From contig JABAKD010000010.1 in the NCBI GenBank assembly GCA_012845835.1, positions 18,686,226-18,750,225 of the forward strand: a stretch of DNA of 64,000 bases, read 5' to 3'. Positions 44,110 through 56,800 of the stretch are shown here, piece by piece. A program made the translations under genes and the position numbers. Source of the stretch: Undaria pinnatifida (Eukaryota; Sar; Phaeophyceae; Laminariales; Alariaceae). A model generated the notes under the pieces. That model was not told the origin of the DNA. It searched no databases and saw only the letters and a program-made list of their open reading frames with translations. Positions within the stretch are counted from its first letter, which is position 1, and each line of letters begins with the position of its first letter.

Positions 44110-44250
44110 AACCCACGAATATTATCGGTATCACGATTATCGGTGATACCGGCCGTAATATCGGTTGTGATATCGATGATATCGGCTGTAATATCGATGA
44201 TATCGGCTGTGATATCGGTGATATCGGTGATATCGACGGAATTTCAATCT
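44110..44250 (+). repeat. Array of gatatcggctgtaatatc-type units
   Basis: About eight units of 15-18 bp built on gatatcgg(t/c), each containing an EcoRV-type gatatc palindrome. Ile/Val/Ser-rich frames here are artefacts. Confidence 0.85.
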
Positions 44251-44869
44251 GTTTTGAATTTGATATGTTTTACACGTCTAGGCACTACTGCTGTAGAGGT
44301 CATCATGTTCTCCATAGGCTTTCACTTTGGTTATTGTTACTCGTTACTTGTTATCAAAAACAAAAACAAAAACGAAAGACACTTTTTGAGGGTGCGGTAT
44401 CTCTAGTCTATATTATTATAAGTTATCATACCCTCGGGACAAATACCACGGCAAGAGGTATACCATGGTTTCAGGTACTATTAATACCCTGGTGTAGCAC
44501 TTTTTGGCTTGATTTCATTTTTTTAATAACGGGGATCACGGAACCCAGAATATTAGACTATCGGTGTTTTATTAAAAAAAAAAAAAAGTTTTATAACTAG
44601 GCCGTGGGATTGCTCATCGCTCATCGCTCATCGGGTATTGGGTATTAATACCATAGTCTAATAATACTACTTTTGGTTTCCCCCCCCCCACGAAATGAGG
44701 CTTTGAGGTTTCATATACCATACTACCATGCTACCATACTACCATACTATGCCTCTAACCCAAGTGAGTAGAGCCAATGCACTGCTGACGTATGTATGTT
44801 GTGCCTGTCGTACCCAGTACTAGGGCATGACATTGCGTTGTCGAATGCATTACGATGCATTATCTCTGT

Positions 44870-44960
44870 GTCGTAGCTTGTGACCACAGAGCTGATCTTT
44901 CTAGGGTGAAGAATCAGTACGGACACTGGGTGTGCTGGATGTCGACGAGTAGAAGAACGG
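44870..44960 (+). repeat. Dispersed repeat with cggacactgggtgtg core, copy 2
   Basis: agcttgtgaccacagagctg ... gaatcagtacggacactggg tgtgctgg. See 42240-42340. Confidence 0.65.
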
Positions 44961-45524
44961 TTTAATGTGAAGAACACACACACACACACCATCGTACCTC
45001 TCAGAAAAAAAATGACGTGCCTCAATCGAATGGTTAGTACTATTGGAAGCTTGCGTCTGAGGAGATTTACAAGACAGCAGTGGTGCACACCTATGATATG
45101 ATATACATGATATATACCGTAGTAGGGGTGCAGAGTCATCCCGCGTTAAGGGTGCAGCAGATTCTATGAAAATTTCTGAGCGTCTATGATCATGATGAGG
45201 AGCTCAATATCTCACATATCACATTTCACCACGAAACATGACGTAAAAACGAAGACATAATTCGTTCGCGCAACACTCGATCAATACATGCATCTACGCG
45301 CTACGTAGTCCTAAACAAAATGTATCCTCGTACATTTATCATATACGAGGTGTACTAACCAATAGTTCCACGCCCGAGGAGCTGAACCAGTCACAACATG
45401 CCAAAAGGACATTAAACGTTTAGCTGTAACCGTGCACCCCTAAGATAGACTAATGTGAAATGACCCTGCACCTATACCTTAACAAGGTGCCTCAAACCCT
45501 ACCCACCCTGTAACCCTTATCCAC

Positions 45525-45836
<312 letters not shown>

Positions 45837-46374
45837 TGCCTCCGCAAAAAAATACGACGTATAAAAAAAAAAATAAAAAAATCGGGAGTCTGCCTTCCTA
45901 CGTGCCAGGCCTATACTGATGCATACGTCTCAAAACTCGCGTCTGAAAGCCGACTACACCTCATGCCACCCAGGGAACCCAACCAATTGTGATAAGTCGT
46001 GGTGCCGGGAAGGTGTGAGGGAAGGGATGCAGGGGTATCAGCTTCGCTTGGAAACAGCACCGGTTCTTCTTTGTAGATTAATTGTTAGCGTTGAGCTATG
46101 AGAAGCTCAAGGAGGAAGGGAAGGAGGAGTGAGAGCATGGGGGTGGGGTGAGGCTCACAGAGTTCGCTTCCCCCCAGCATTGCTGCTGTGCTCTCCTCTG
46201 GACCTTTACCTACGAAACGTACGAGGAACGTTCTCGTAGATGTTCTATGTTACTATGGGTGCTTAGGGCGCTTACATTTATCTATCTTGCCAAGAGGAGG
46301 AATGTTCCATTACCGAGAACTCTCTTGTGGTATAAGCTAGCTAGATTCTACGGGCTATCTTATAAACAAATTTC

Positions 46375-46440
46375 AAGGACGTCAGCCGTGAGTTCGACGA
46401 ATTTTAGGTCAATACTCATCTTTGCAAGCTGCGTTGTTGG
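46375..46440 (+). repeat. R1 family fragment
   Basis: gacgtcagccgtgagttcga, cgaattttaggtcaatactc, atctttgcaagctgcg. Confidence 0.75.
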
Positions 46441-46634
46441 TACTTGTAATATACAATATAGATGAGTTTTAGTTGGAGGTTCGTATTTTTGGTCCACTAT
46501 AATGGTAAGTGTTGGTATTTTTACTTTGGGTGGGGAATCTTCTCCACTGAGAATATCCCGTTTAAGAGAATCTTCTTGTGGCCGAAGACCAGGGCTCTGC
46601 GGGCTATCTTACCTAATCTATTTTCAGCTATACT

Positions 46635-46800
46635 GACACTCTATTGCATTAGCCCACCCTGGATAGTCGTATATGCAGACCTCAAGACGGTCGAAGGGTG
46701 ACGACAAAGTTCTTCCTAAAGACCGGGAAAGGGGGTCCAAGATGCGGCTGATCGAAACGCTATATATTCCCCCACACCTCGTAATGAGGCCTAATTGCCA
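46635..46800 (+). repeat. Dispersed repeat shared with the flank of the foldback element
   Basis: ttagcccaccctgga..., tatgcaga, gtccaagatgcggct, acgctatatattcccccaca, cctcgtaa. Diverged match to 50090-50220 (ctagcccaccctgatgagcc, tccaagatgcggctcctcaa, cccattcccacacctc). Confidence 0.6.
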
Positions 46801-46931
46801 CGGACAGGACCAGTCACGAGAGAAAATCGCGGAAAGAAAGACCATAACAAGATAAAGGAAGATTGAATATTGATAGGTCCGCCCGTATATCCGGCCGACC
46901 TGGTACTCCGCCGTTTCAGGGGGGGAGAGTA

Positions 46932-47026
46932 TTATAAGGCTTAGTTTGGGTAAGCTATTGGTTAACCTTTTGCAAGTGGTCAAACGACCTAATACCCCAC
47001 TAATGCCTTAACAAATGGCGTCGTCG
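46932..47026 (-). repeat. Inverted-repeat arm, right (possible TIR)
   Basis: ataaggcttagtttgggtaa, ggttaaccttttgcaagtgg, tcaaacgacctaatacccca, acaaatggcgtcgtcg. Reverse complement of 41649-41740. Just outside it, 47049-47076 (gcaggttcgaaccccaccat) looks like the 3' third of a tRNA or tRNA-like element. Confidence 0.8.
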
Positions 47027-47183
47027 ACAGACAATGGATTTTTTGGGTCGCAGGTTCGAACCCCACCATCCACCATAACAAGCGTTTTCAGACCTTCCGG
47101 GACGGGACTCCAAACCACGCGTCTCCGTCAAACGATGCAAGCCCTGCCACAACCCCGACGACACCAGCGACATCCCCAAGCAC

Positions 47184-47459
47184 CTACCCACGGACCTCAC
47201 AGCATACGTCCTCACAGCTTCCGCTGCTAAGTCCCCCCCCCACCATGTGATCCTCGACGACGTCACACCACCACCGGAGCGCCTCGAGGTTGCGCAGATC
47301 ACAGGCCACCAACTCGTACGCGGCCGCGGCGGGGTCATCGGGGGAGCTGATGGCGTTCAGATTCTTGTAGTTGATGGTGATGCGGACACCGCCTGCTCCA
47401 CTCCGTGACGGCTGACAACTGTACAAATCCGACGAGAGAAAAAAAGGAACTAATAGCAA
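47184..47459 (-). pseudogene. Gypsy-type reverse transcriptase fragment
   Basis: The minus-strand frame contains GGVRITINYKNLNAIS, matching the conserved Ty3/Gypsy RT motif (x-V-R-x-x-x-D/N-Y-x-x-L-N). Continuity is lost after ISSPDD, and neither the catalytic YxDD motif nor other pol domains were found. A relic of a Gypsy element. Confidence 0.5.
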
Positions 47460-47850
47460 GGAAGAAATAATGCATACAACGAGAGAAGTAGAAAACGAAC
47501 CAAGGAAAATAATACGTAAGGGGTATGTACTACGTTACGTTAACTCGCCAGCAGGGAAGGGAGGTGAGGTAAGGCCAGCTACACATCGCTACGAAAATAA
47601 ACCAACAAGAAAAATGCGCGTCGGGTCTAAGCCAGCAAAAACGAAATAAGATTACCCCGGAATACTACAAGTAGTACCTATCGCTACCCATACGCACGAC
47701 AGACCCAAGTCAATTGAAAAAAAAAGAAAATAATGGAAAAAAAAAAAAAAACTTTCGTATCCCTTCCAAACAATAATACTAAACTACAGAATTAATAGTA
47801 GCGCTAGCTTTACAAACGTTGAACAACTTGTTAACTTTTGAATCTTCCAG

Positions 47851-50800
47851 GAAACTCGTGCTCTCCTATCAAGATGGCGGAAGTCCGGGCTTGTGGTTTC
47901 CTGAGGACGGAAATCTCGCCGCGGAATTGGGACATGTTAGCCTCATGAAGGCTTCACGGGGGGTAAGTAAGACTCAACTGAATGAAGGCTTTTACGTGCG
48001 TGTGTGGGGGGGGTGTACTCAGTGTGTGTGGACATAGACGCGCTTGTTACGATTGGGGCAGCACTCTCTATTAATATATACCATATTATACCAGGTACCA
48101 TATTTCGTTAATGAGGGGGTCTCCTTAACCTGTTAATACTTACTAATAATAAAATCGTAATAATTTCTGCATGTTAGGTGGTTATCGTTTTTGCTGCAAC
48201 ATTCGTTCGTCGTACATGGCATACGAAATATGTGTATGCCGCGGGATTGATTTATTGGTAGTTACTGTAATTCATCGGGTTGACCTTTTTTTGTTTTTGT
48301 TTTGCAGACCCATGCTACGGTACAGGATTTTTTTTTTTCTTGAGACTCCTCATTTGAGAAGCTCTCTAAAAATATATATGAAAGATTGAAGGTATATGGT
48401 ATAGCTTTTATTGGCTGCCACATGCTCCGGATGACGAAGCCGGTTCCTTAACTTATCTTAGTCCATACTAAAATCGTGAGAATGTGTCAGAATGTTATCC
48501 TTCTTTTGCAGTATGACAATGCATGCTACGATACGGGTGACATGACGATGGTGAGATGATGCTGGTGAGATGATGTCGGCGACTATGACCATTTTGTTCC
48601 TGGGGTTCCTCAGTTGACGAGCTGCTCTAAATGATGACCTCACACAACACACAACAACACAAAAACTGATATATATACCCTGGTATACATTAATAGAAGT
48701 AAACTAAAGCCCGACCCGATGTCCAAAACCATCCCATACCTATTGACGATTGTATTGACGATTGTATTGACGATTGTATTGACAATTGTATTGACGATTG
48801 TATTGACGATTGTATTGACGATCGTATTGTCGATTGTATTGACGATTGTATTGACGATTGTATTGACGATTGTGTTGACGGTTGTATTGACGGTTGTATT
48901 GACGATTGTATTGATAGCTCAACCCCACCATTCAGACAGCTTTTTGACCGAAAGCTTCCACCTCTATATCACTAGTAGTACTACTACTACTATAATAATA
49001 GTAGTAGTAGTAGCAGTAGTAGTAGTGGTAGTGGTAGTAGTAGTAGTAGTATTAACAGTAGTAGTAGCAGTAATAGTAGTAGTAGCAGCAGTAGTAGTAG
49101 CACGCCTCAGTATTTGAAGGTTGTTTGTTTTGTACCTAAGCCATGGGCTTTGCAAACGGAGTGGCACTGTCGCTATCATTTTACCCTAAACAGTGTTTGC
49201 CCCAGACGGGTATTATAGGGTATTATTATAGGGTATTATTATACGGTGTTATTATAGGGTGTTATTATTATACGGTATTATTATACGGTATTATGGGGTA
49301 TTTTAGGGTGTACACTGATTGATGACCCAGGCGGACTGGGCCACAGGCTGGCTCGCGGAGACAGAAGTCACGATATCCGGAGTGCCATCACCCGGGGAGG
49401 AAAGACAAATGTGTAGAGTTTCGAAGTGTGAATTAAAGTACCGACCAGACGGGGCATTGCCCGCTGATCATGTCAAGTGTATGGTATATAGTACCAGGTA
49501 GTGAACGATACCCCAAAATGGCGGGGTGGGCTAGTGTCAAGATACGGCCTCGAAAGGCCTTTAATTATCCGAATATGAGATAATTTGGATGGGTTTCGTA
49601 TGGTAAGGTTGGCGTTTTATATTCGGGAAAGTTAGGAAATATGTCGGAGGCACGTGCCTCCGATCGCAGAAGCCATCCGGGTCTCTGGTGGAACCGAATA
49701 AAGCGACGTCTCTACGAAGGCAAAGAAAGTGAGTACTCTCCGAGGACCTGCTCAATTGGCAGACCTGCAGGGGGCACTCTGTGTCCCCGCCCAATAACCT
49801 TACACGTACACCATTTTATCGTATGTAAGAGTATTGTGCGGGAACACAGAGTGTCCCCTGCAGGTCTGCCTATTGAGCAGGTCCTCGGAGAGTACTCACT
49901 TTTTTAGCCTTCGCATGACGTAGCTTTATTCGATTCCACCAGAGCCCGGGACTGCTTCTGAGATTAGAGGCACGTGCCTCCGATCTACTTCCTGACTATC
50001 TCGAATATAAAACGCCAACCTTAGCATACGAAACCCATCCAAATTATCTCAAATCTGGTAAGTATAGGCCTTTCGAGCCGTGTCTTAACACTAGCCCACC
50101 CTGATGAGCCGCATACGCAGAAATATGGGAGATTGGGGGAAACTCCGGTTCTACGAACTAGACCATGAGTCCAAGATGCGGCTCCTCAAAACCCATTCCC
50201 ACACCTCTAACGGTCTGTCTATGGAGCCAGGAATACGCGAAGAAAAGCAATTGAAGGAAACGCAGACCCTACAACAAGGCAAAAGCCGCCCATCAAAACC
50301 TGCCGCGTACCGCCGGTGTGGCGGGGCGGGGCAGGAAAGGCTCTACGGCAAACCAACCACAGATAAGCTACTATGGCGAGGCGAGCCTTCGTCGATATGG
50401 AGGGGAACACAGGCGCTAACACAAGAGAGAAATCATGCAAAAAACCTCCTGCGGGCCATCAGCATGGCGGGGGGTTAGACGAAAAAACGACGAATACCCG
50501 GGATGGAAGGTGGCCGCACCTACAGCCCCGCGAGGGGAAGAAGTGTTTAGCCGAAAAAATAAAACAATAACAACATACAAAAAATGAAAAGATGACACAC
50601 AGGCATGTACATAGCCCTGTACCACGTTACGCGCGAACAGGGTACCCTGGTCGCCCTCTGGCTCTGGGCTGAGGAGGGCGTCGGCAGGGCGAAATTACCA
50701 ACGACGAAAAAGCGACAGCCCTGCGCCTCGGATAGCGGCGTTTTACCCAAACCCTGGCCCGGCACTGAGCAGGGGGTTCGGCAGGACGATTTTCTTTTTG

Positions 50801-53800
50801 AAAGAGTCGCCCCAAAACCAAACCAAGACTCTCAGAACACCACAAACAACCCAAAGACAAAGAGTCAAACCTCATGACCCAAACAAAAATGTAGACTTAT
50901 AGAGGAGCGGTGGCGGCTTGAAAGTCATTTGGTCTCGGCCGCGCCTCGAGATTCATCTACGCTACACTGGAAGGGAAACGATGAGTTCCGCCGCGTATCC
51001 GAAGACGCTACCATCACCCACACCAAAATACCATATGGTAAATGAGACTCGTCCACACGCCTAAAGGCCTAGACCAACATGCTTGTACTTATACTCAACT
51101 CAGAAGCCTCGGAAAACACAATGGTTGCCACCCCTCCACCGTAGGATGTGTTCTCGAAATGTTCTCCGTACAAATCTTGGACTCCTCGGGCTAACCTGCT
51201 GTGAGTACGGGCAATAACATCATTTTATACTCTGCCGTATACTGCCCTCTTCACGGCGAATTTGCCAAAAATATGGGGTTCCAGACGCTTCTGATTGGAT
51301 CGTTCACTGAAAATAATGTTATTCTGTACGGGCGATATTTAATACACAATGTACCGCTGTGTGCGAGTACAGAAGGAGTCTCTCAATAAGGCGGTCTGAG
51401 TAAGGAGGTATCCCTCTATAAGGCGGTCAAAATCACTAGACACGACCAGGGAATTTCACTCATAACGTAGAATGAATGAAGCGGCTTCCCTATTATAAGG
51501 CGGTCATATTGCTCTCTATAGCACACCTCCGCCTTATTGGAGAACCCCTACTATATCCCATATATTACTGCAGTACCTGGGATATCGTGTTTTTCTCGCT
51601 CGCTCGCTAAATTCCTTTTGCTGTCTTCGTTGTACATATGATGTCGACACCGTAGGTAGTCCGCTACTGTTTGGACGCGATGAATCGATTCCTTTGCTGT
51701 TTTTTTTCTGCGTTGGATGCAGGTGTTCCGCTACTCCCTGGATGCAATGAATCGACTCATTCCACTGTCTTTGTTGTCAATGGATCGATCCCTTTGTTTG
51801 TGTTTGATGCGTTTGTTGTTTGTCTGTTGTCTTTCTTCCTCTCTGCTCCTTGAATGCAACTACAGTCCGGTCGTTCTCTGTTGTCTTTTGTTTTGTAAAT
51901 TATTATTTCTATTTAAACAGGTGTTCCGATACTCCCTGGACGCCATGAACCGGGCAGCCAAGAACGGGTTTCTGGAAGTGCTGATCTTTCTTCATAAGGA
52001 GGGGAACGACTGCACCACGGTAAGGCTTAGAGGGTGAGGGCGCACCAGGAGCCTAGAAACTGTTGACAACATGTGCCTCTAATAGTACTACCGTATATGA
52101 CGGTGTATACCCCATCCCCGGTGATGACGTTTGTAGCCCCAAAAAACTTATCACCCGGTGTGGTATATTCCAGGGGTGTGATACACAACATGCCCCCGTG
52201 ACAAATTGGGTGGTCGTTTTGAAGCCGATAAGACATAAAAGCGCATTCCCGGGCGAGATGGCATACTCCAATAGGGGGTGAAACGAGGAGACTATTAATA
52301 GCAACTCTTGTCAATGCCAACGCACGCCACCAGTAGCACTACTAGCACGGTAGGCATGCACTTGCCTTTTCTTTTCCTTCTGTCCTCACTTGAGAAGTAA
52401 CGTAATATTAAAACGAAATAATACTATTTTAATACTACTAGCTTAATAACTAGATGGTTTTGTCATGGGTAGATGCAAAACGAGCGGGTGGAGCTCGCTG
52501 TGGCTGTATACCTCACTTGAAAACTGACTGATCAACAATATTAATAGTATCAATAGTATCAATATTATCAATAGTATCAATAGTATCAATAGTATCAATA
52601 GTATCAATAGTATCAATAGTATCAATAGTATCAGTAGTATCAATAGTATCAATAGTATCAATAGTATCAATAGTATCAATAGAGTAAACTGAACGTGCAG
52701 CCCGATCAAGTAATCCATGGCCTAGGCATATCAACAACATATACCTGGTATATAGACTATATATTTATATTGCAAAACACATGGCCTATTATTTCTTTTT
52801 CCCGACGATTTTGGGTCATTCAAAAAACGAAAAAGCCGAAAAAGCCGAAAAAGCCGGAAACGGCTACTAATATCTACGTTCAAACTATTATTACTAGTAC
52901 TATTGGTACCTCTACCGCAGCTTGCATCTGTGTGGGTATCAAGCCTATTTAGTTGAGGAGGTGTACACTGCACCACCTACACTACACTCGGTACCTGCTG
53001 GTCGGTAAACCCGGTGGTTTGGGCACAGGCTGGCTCGCGGAGACAGAAGTCACGATATCCGGAGAGTGCCATCAAGCGGGGAGAAGACATGGACGTGTAG
53101 ATAAATTACGTGCGACTGAGGGGCTTTGCCTCCCAGTCACGCGGTGACCCCAATCACAAGAGATTAGAGGCCACATATTATGTTTATTTTAGTTGCTCGG
53201 GGAACCGTAGGTTCCGCCGCATCTCCGAAGATGCGTTACAGTATGCCTGATTCAAGCACAAACCAACATTCCCCCCTCTTAAAACACGGTTATGATGACG
53301 TCCAATCACACCGACTACTAAAACATCCAAAATATGCTCATTGTGCCAAACCCAAATACACCTTCGATCAAGCAAAATTCAATGCTGAAATCAAGATAAA
53401 AATATAAAATTTTACCATCCAATAATTCTCAAAAACAACCAATATTCTCCCCCCAGATTGATATGATCTCTAGTCTTTGGTCAAGCGAAATTCAATGTGA
53501 AATAAAGACGAAAGTCTCAAATGTCATAATCCAATACTCTCAAAAACAATCAACATTATTCCCCCAAATGAATATATTCCCAAGTCTCCCGTCAAGCGAA
53601 ATTTAATACCGAAATCAAGATAAAATATCAAATTTCATTATCCAATACTAAATATATATACGTCATGTATTCGCACTCGTGGGTTCGAATCCCCCGGTGG
53701 TCACCACTATGGAGCCTGGCCTCTCACGGGTCCTGGTGTCGAAGTGGAGAGGGCGGTCCTGAAGGCCTGGTGCTCGTCTCGTAGCTGGCGTCGGAGCGGA

Positions 53801-56800
53801 GAGGGCGTCGCGGAGCTGAAGTCGAAGCGAAGAGGACGTCGCAGAGCTGAGGTCGAAGCGGAGAGGGCATCGCGGTGCTCATCCCTTGACGATCGCCTTC
53901 ACAGCGGACGCACGCTGAAACTTCTCATTCTTAGATGTAGCAAGGATATGCTAAAGCTAGAGTGACGGTGGGCTTATGCCCTCTCGTCATGCGGCGGGAT
54001 TATCTTTCGGTGGCTGACCTTCTGGGGACGGGTCAACGCCGTCTATGACGGGTGACACCGCTCGCGACCCGGGATCGTGTATTGCCTGACCGGTGACGTG
54101 CCCTCTCGCGCATGCGTGTACGAGATCTGCGATAGGTATCTACGACCCTGTCTTCCGCATGTATATGATCCCCCAAATGAATATTCTCCCAAATCTTGGA
54201 TCAAGCAAAATTTAATGCCGGAATCAAGATAAAAAATAATAAACTTCATCACCCAATACTCAAAAACAACCAATACTTCTACCTCCAATTAATATTACCA
54301 AGAGTTCGTCGCAAGGCTACGGTTAAACCCAAAAGACTCATCCCGCGGTATTGCCTTGGTTAAGAAATGTGCGTGCTGAAAAGGAGACATCACGTGGATG
54401 GTCGATATCTCTTTCCGCCTTACTAAATCTCTGAGGAATTGGCGCCGTATGTCTAGAACATGTGCTTTGAGTTTGAGTTAGTGATTACGTTCTTCGCAAG
54501 CTGCACCGCGCCCTCATTGTCCTCGAACACCGGTATGCAAGGCATGCCAACATAAAGCAATATGAAACGCCAAATCTGCCTAAAAAATAACACTTCCTCA
54601 ATGACGTCTGCAAGCGCCACATACTCTGCCTCCGTAGTAGAAAGTGCGGCGCTCTTCTGCGTCTTGGAAAACCAAGGTACACGACCACCCCCACACATCA
54701 CGAACCCCCTCAGAAACTAACCTCCTGTCAGCCGCGACACTTGCGTAGTCTGCATCAGCGAATACCTGCAAGCTCAGGCCCGCTGATGTACCTCTCTGAA
54801 AAGTGATACCGAATGAGCTAGTCCGTCTCACATACCCTAAAATACCAACCGCTGCCCTCCATTGAACTAACTTCGGCGAACCGCAGTACCTAGCCACCGC
54901 TCTTACTGCTTTGGAACTGTCTGGTCGAGTCTGGGTCGACAGCCACATTTGTGAGCCGATCAATTCTCGAAATGGCCGGTTTCCTAATTGTGCTTCGTTC
55001 TTGTCGAACTTCGCAAGTTCCGTGCCAACCGGGAGCGGAACACTCTTGCCAAACTCTATCCCGTATTCATACGACAATTGTTCAGCGAATGTCTGCTGGG
55101 AAATCTTCAGCACCCCCTTCTCCCAATCCCTCTCGTAAAAACGCCCCGAATACCAAAGCAACTCTCCTAGATTTTTGACCGGGACCATTTGATCCAAATC
55201 CCTGCCAAACTGGTCACACCTTACCTTCTCCCCCACAGCTAATATGCGTCGACATGTACCACTATAGTCATCACTACACGCCCTTCCTCCATCAACCGAA
55301 AAACGCATGCATCAGCAAGGCACTACAAGAATCCCAAACTCAGTAAGCACCTAGTAAGATGCGCATGCATTGCCTCGATGCTTGGTTCAAACCATACAGC
55401 TTCTTGTTCAGTCTTCTTGCAATCTTCCCCGACATCCTACCACAACCAACCCTGAGGCAAACGCATGTAAACGTTTTCCTCCAGGTCACACTACACGAAA
55501 GCCTGCTCAATATCAAAATGGCACAAGTCAAGATCCAGTTCGCACGCCATTGCTGTCAACAACCGAGCACTCGACACAGCAACAGTGGAATCAACAATTC
55601 TCCGAAATCAATGTTCATTCTCTGCTCATCATCCCGCATCACAAGTCTCGCCTTGGTTTTCGTGGGCCAGCCTTACTCATGAGGTTTCCAATCAAAAACC
55701 CACATTTCATTGATGTAGCTTTCCACTGATTGCTACGCCGGCTCAAAAGTCCCCACATCCAGCATCCCATAAAACTTCCGCCCTGCCGAATCCTTTCAAA
55801 GATGAGCGTGCTCCGTTGAGGTCAGAGGCGTAAGAGTGTGGCAAATCCGGCGGCGTGTAGGGCGGCCGCTGGTCGCCCAAGGTCACGTCGATGTCCTCCC
55901 GAGTGGCAAGCATCACCGCCATAACGCATGGAACCCCCTTGCCCCCCTCCCAACCGGTGGTGCCCCTTCGCGGTCCCCAACGGAAAGTGACGGCTCCCCG
56001 CGGCCCCAAAACTCGGCGGCTTGTTGCGGCGGCCGGCGTCGACGGCTCCACGTGTAGTCACCATCGACAGCATCGCAGTCTTGCTCATCATCGACAGGAG
56101 TCCGACGCTGTGGTGGAGCCCCTGGTCGCTTGGTACTGGCGGCGAGAAAACCGGCACTTTCGGCTTGCCTGAGAGATGACTCGTCAGCGCATCGGAGACC
56201 TGTACCGTCTTCGAGCGGGTACGGCCGGATATCCGCTGTGGCTCCGTGTGCGGTCGCGGCAGAACGACGGCGGGAGGCAGCGATGAGCTCTGAGACGGCG
56301 GTAGCGGCGGCGGCGGGAGCTGGAGCGGCGGCGGCAGTGGCTGTAGCTCTGATGACCGAATCGGTGGTGTTGGCGGTACGTAGTTCATGTTGAGCACCGA
56401 CGTCGCCGGCGCGGCGGCGCACACTGATCCCCCCGCGATCGCAGGAGGGACCGTCCACTCCACGTCGCTGGTGTAGCAAATACCATCCATCGAGGCCTTG
56501 GTGACCTTTACGGCGGACGAGGGATGGTTGTGGCCGCCGTTCAGAAAATTGCACAACACCGACTGGACGTCGGATTTAGTGCTGTGGTCCACCCGCATCA
56601 TGCCCTCCTGAAAGAAAGGCACCACCGGCAGGGCCGGTAGTCGCGAGAAGAAAACCTCCTACGGCGAACGCCACCCGGTGTTGTCCTTGGTCGCCGACCG
56701 GTTAAAGCAATCCAGCATGATCGATAAACCTGGTGGTTTGGACACAAGCTGGCTCGCGGAGACTGAAGTCACGATACCCGGAGTGCCATCAGGCGGGGAG

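Noticed and set aside
48719..48931. Repeat-rich arrays as CRISPR candidates
   Set aside because: Direct repeats have no unique spacers, and the window is eukaryotic nuclear DNA.
50104..50478. 124-aa hydrophilic ORF
   Set aside because: Overlaps a dispersed repeat shared with 46.6 kb and has no domain; chance ORF likely.
53670..53710. tRNA 3' end (gtgggttcgaatcccccggtggtcacca)
   Set aside because: No 5' half upstream; treated as part of the inserted segment.
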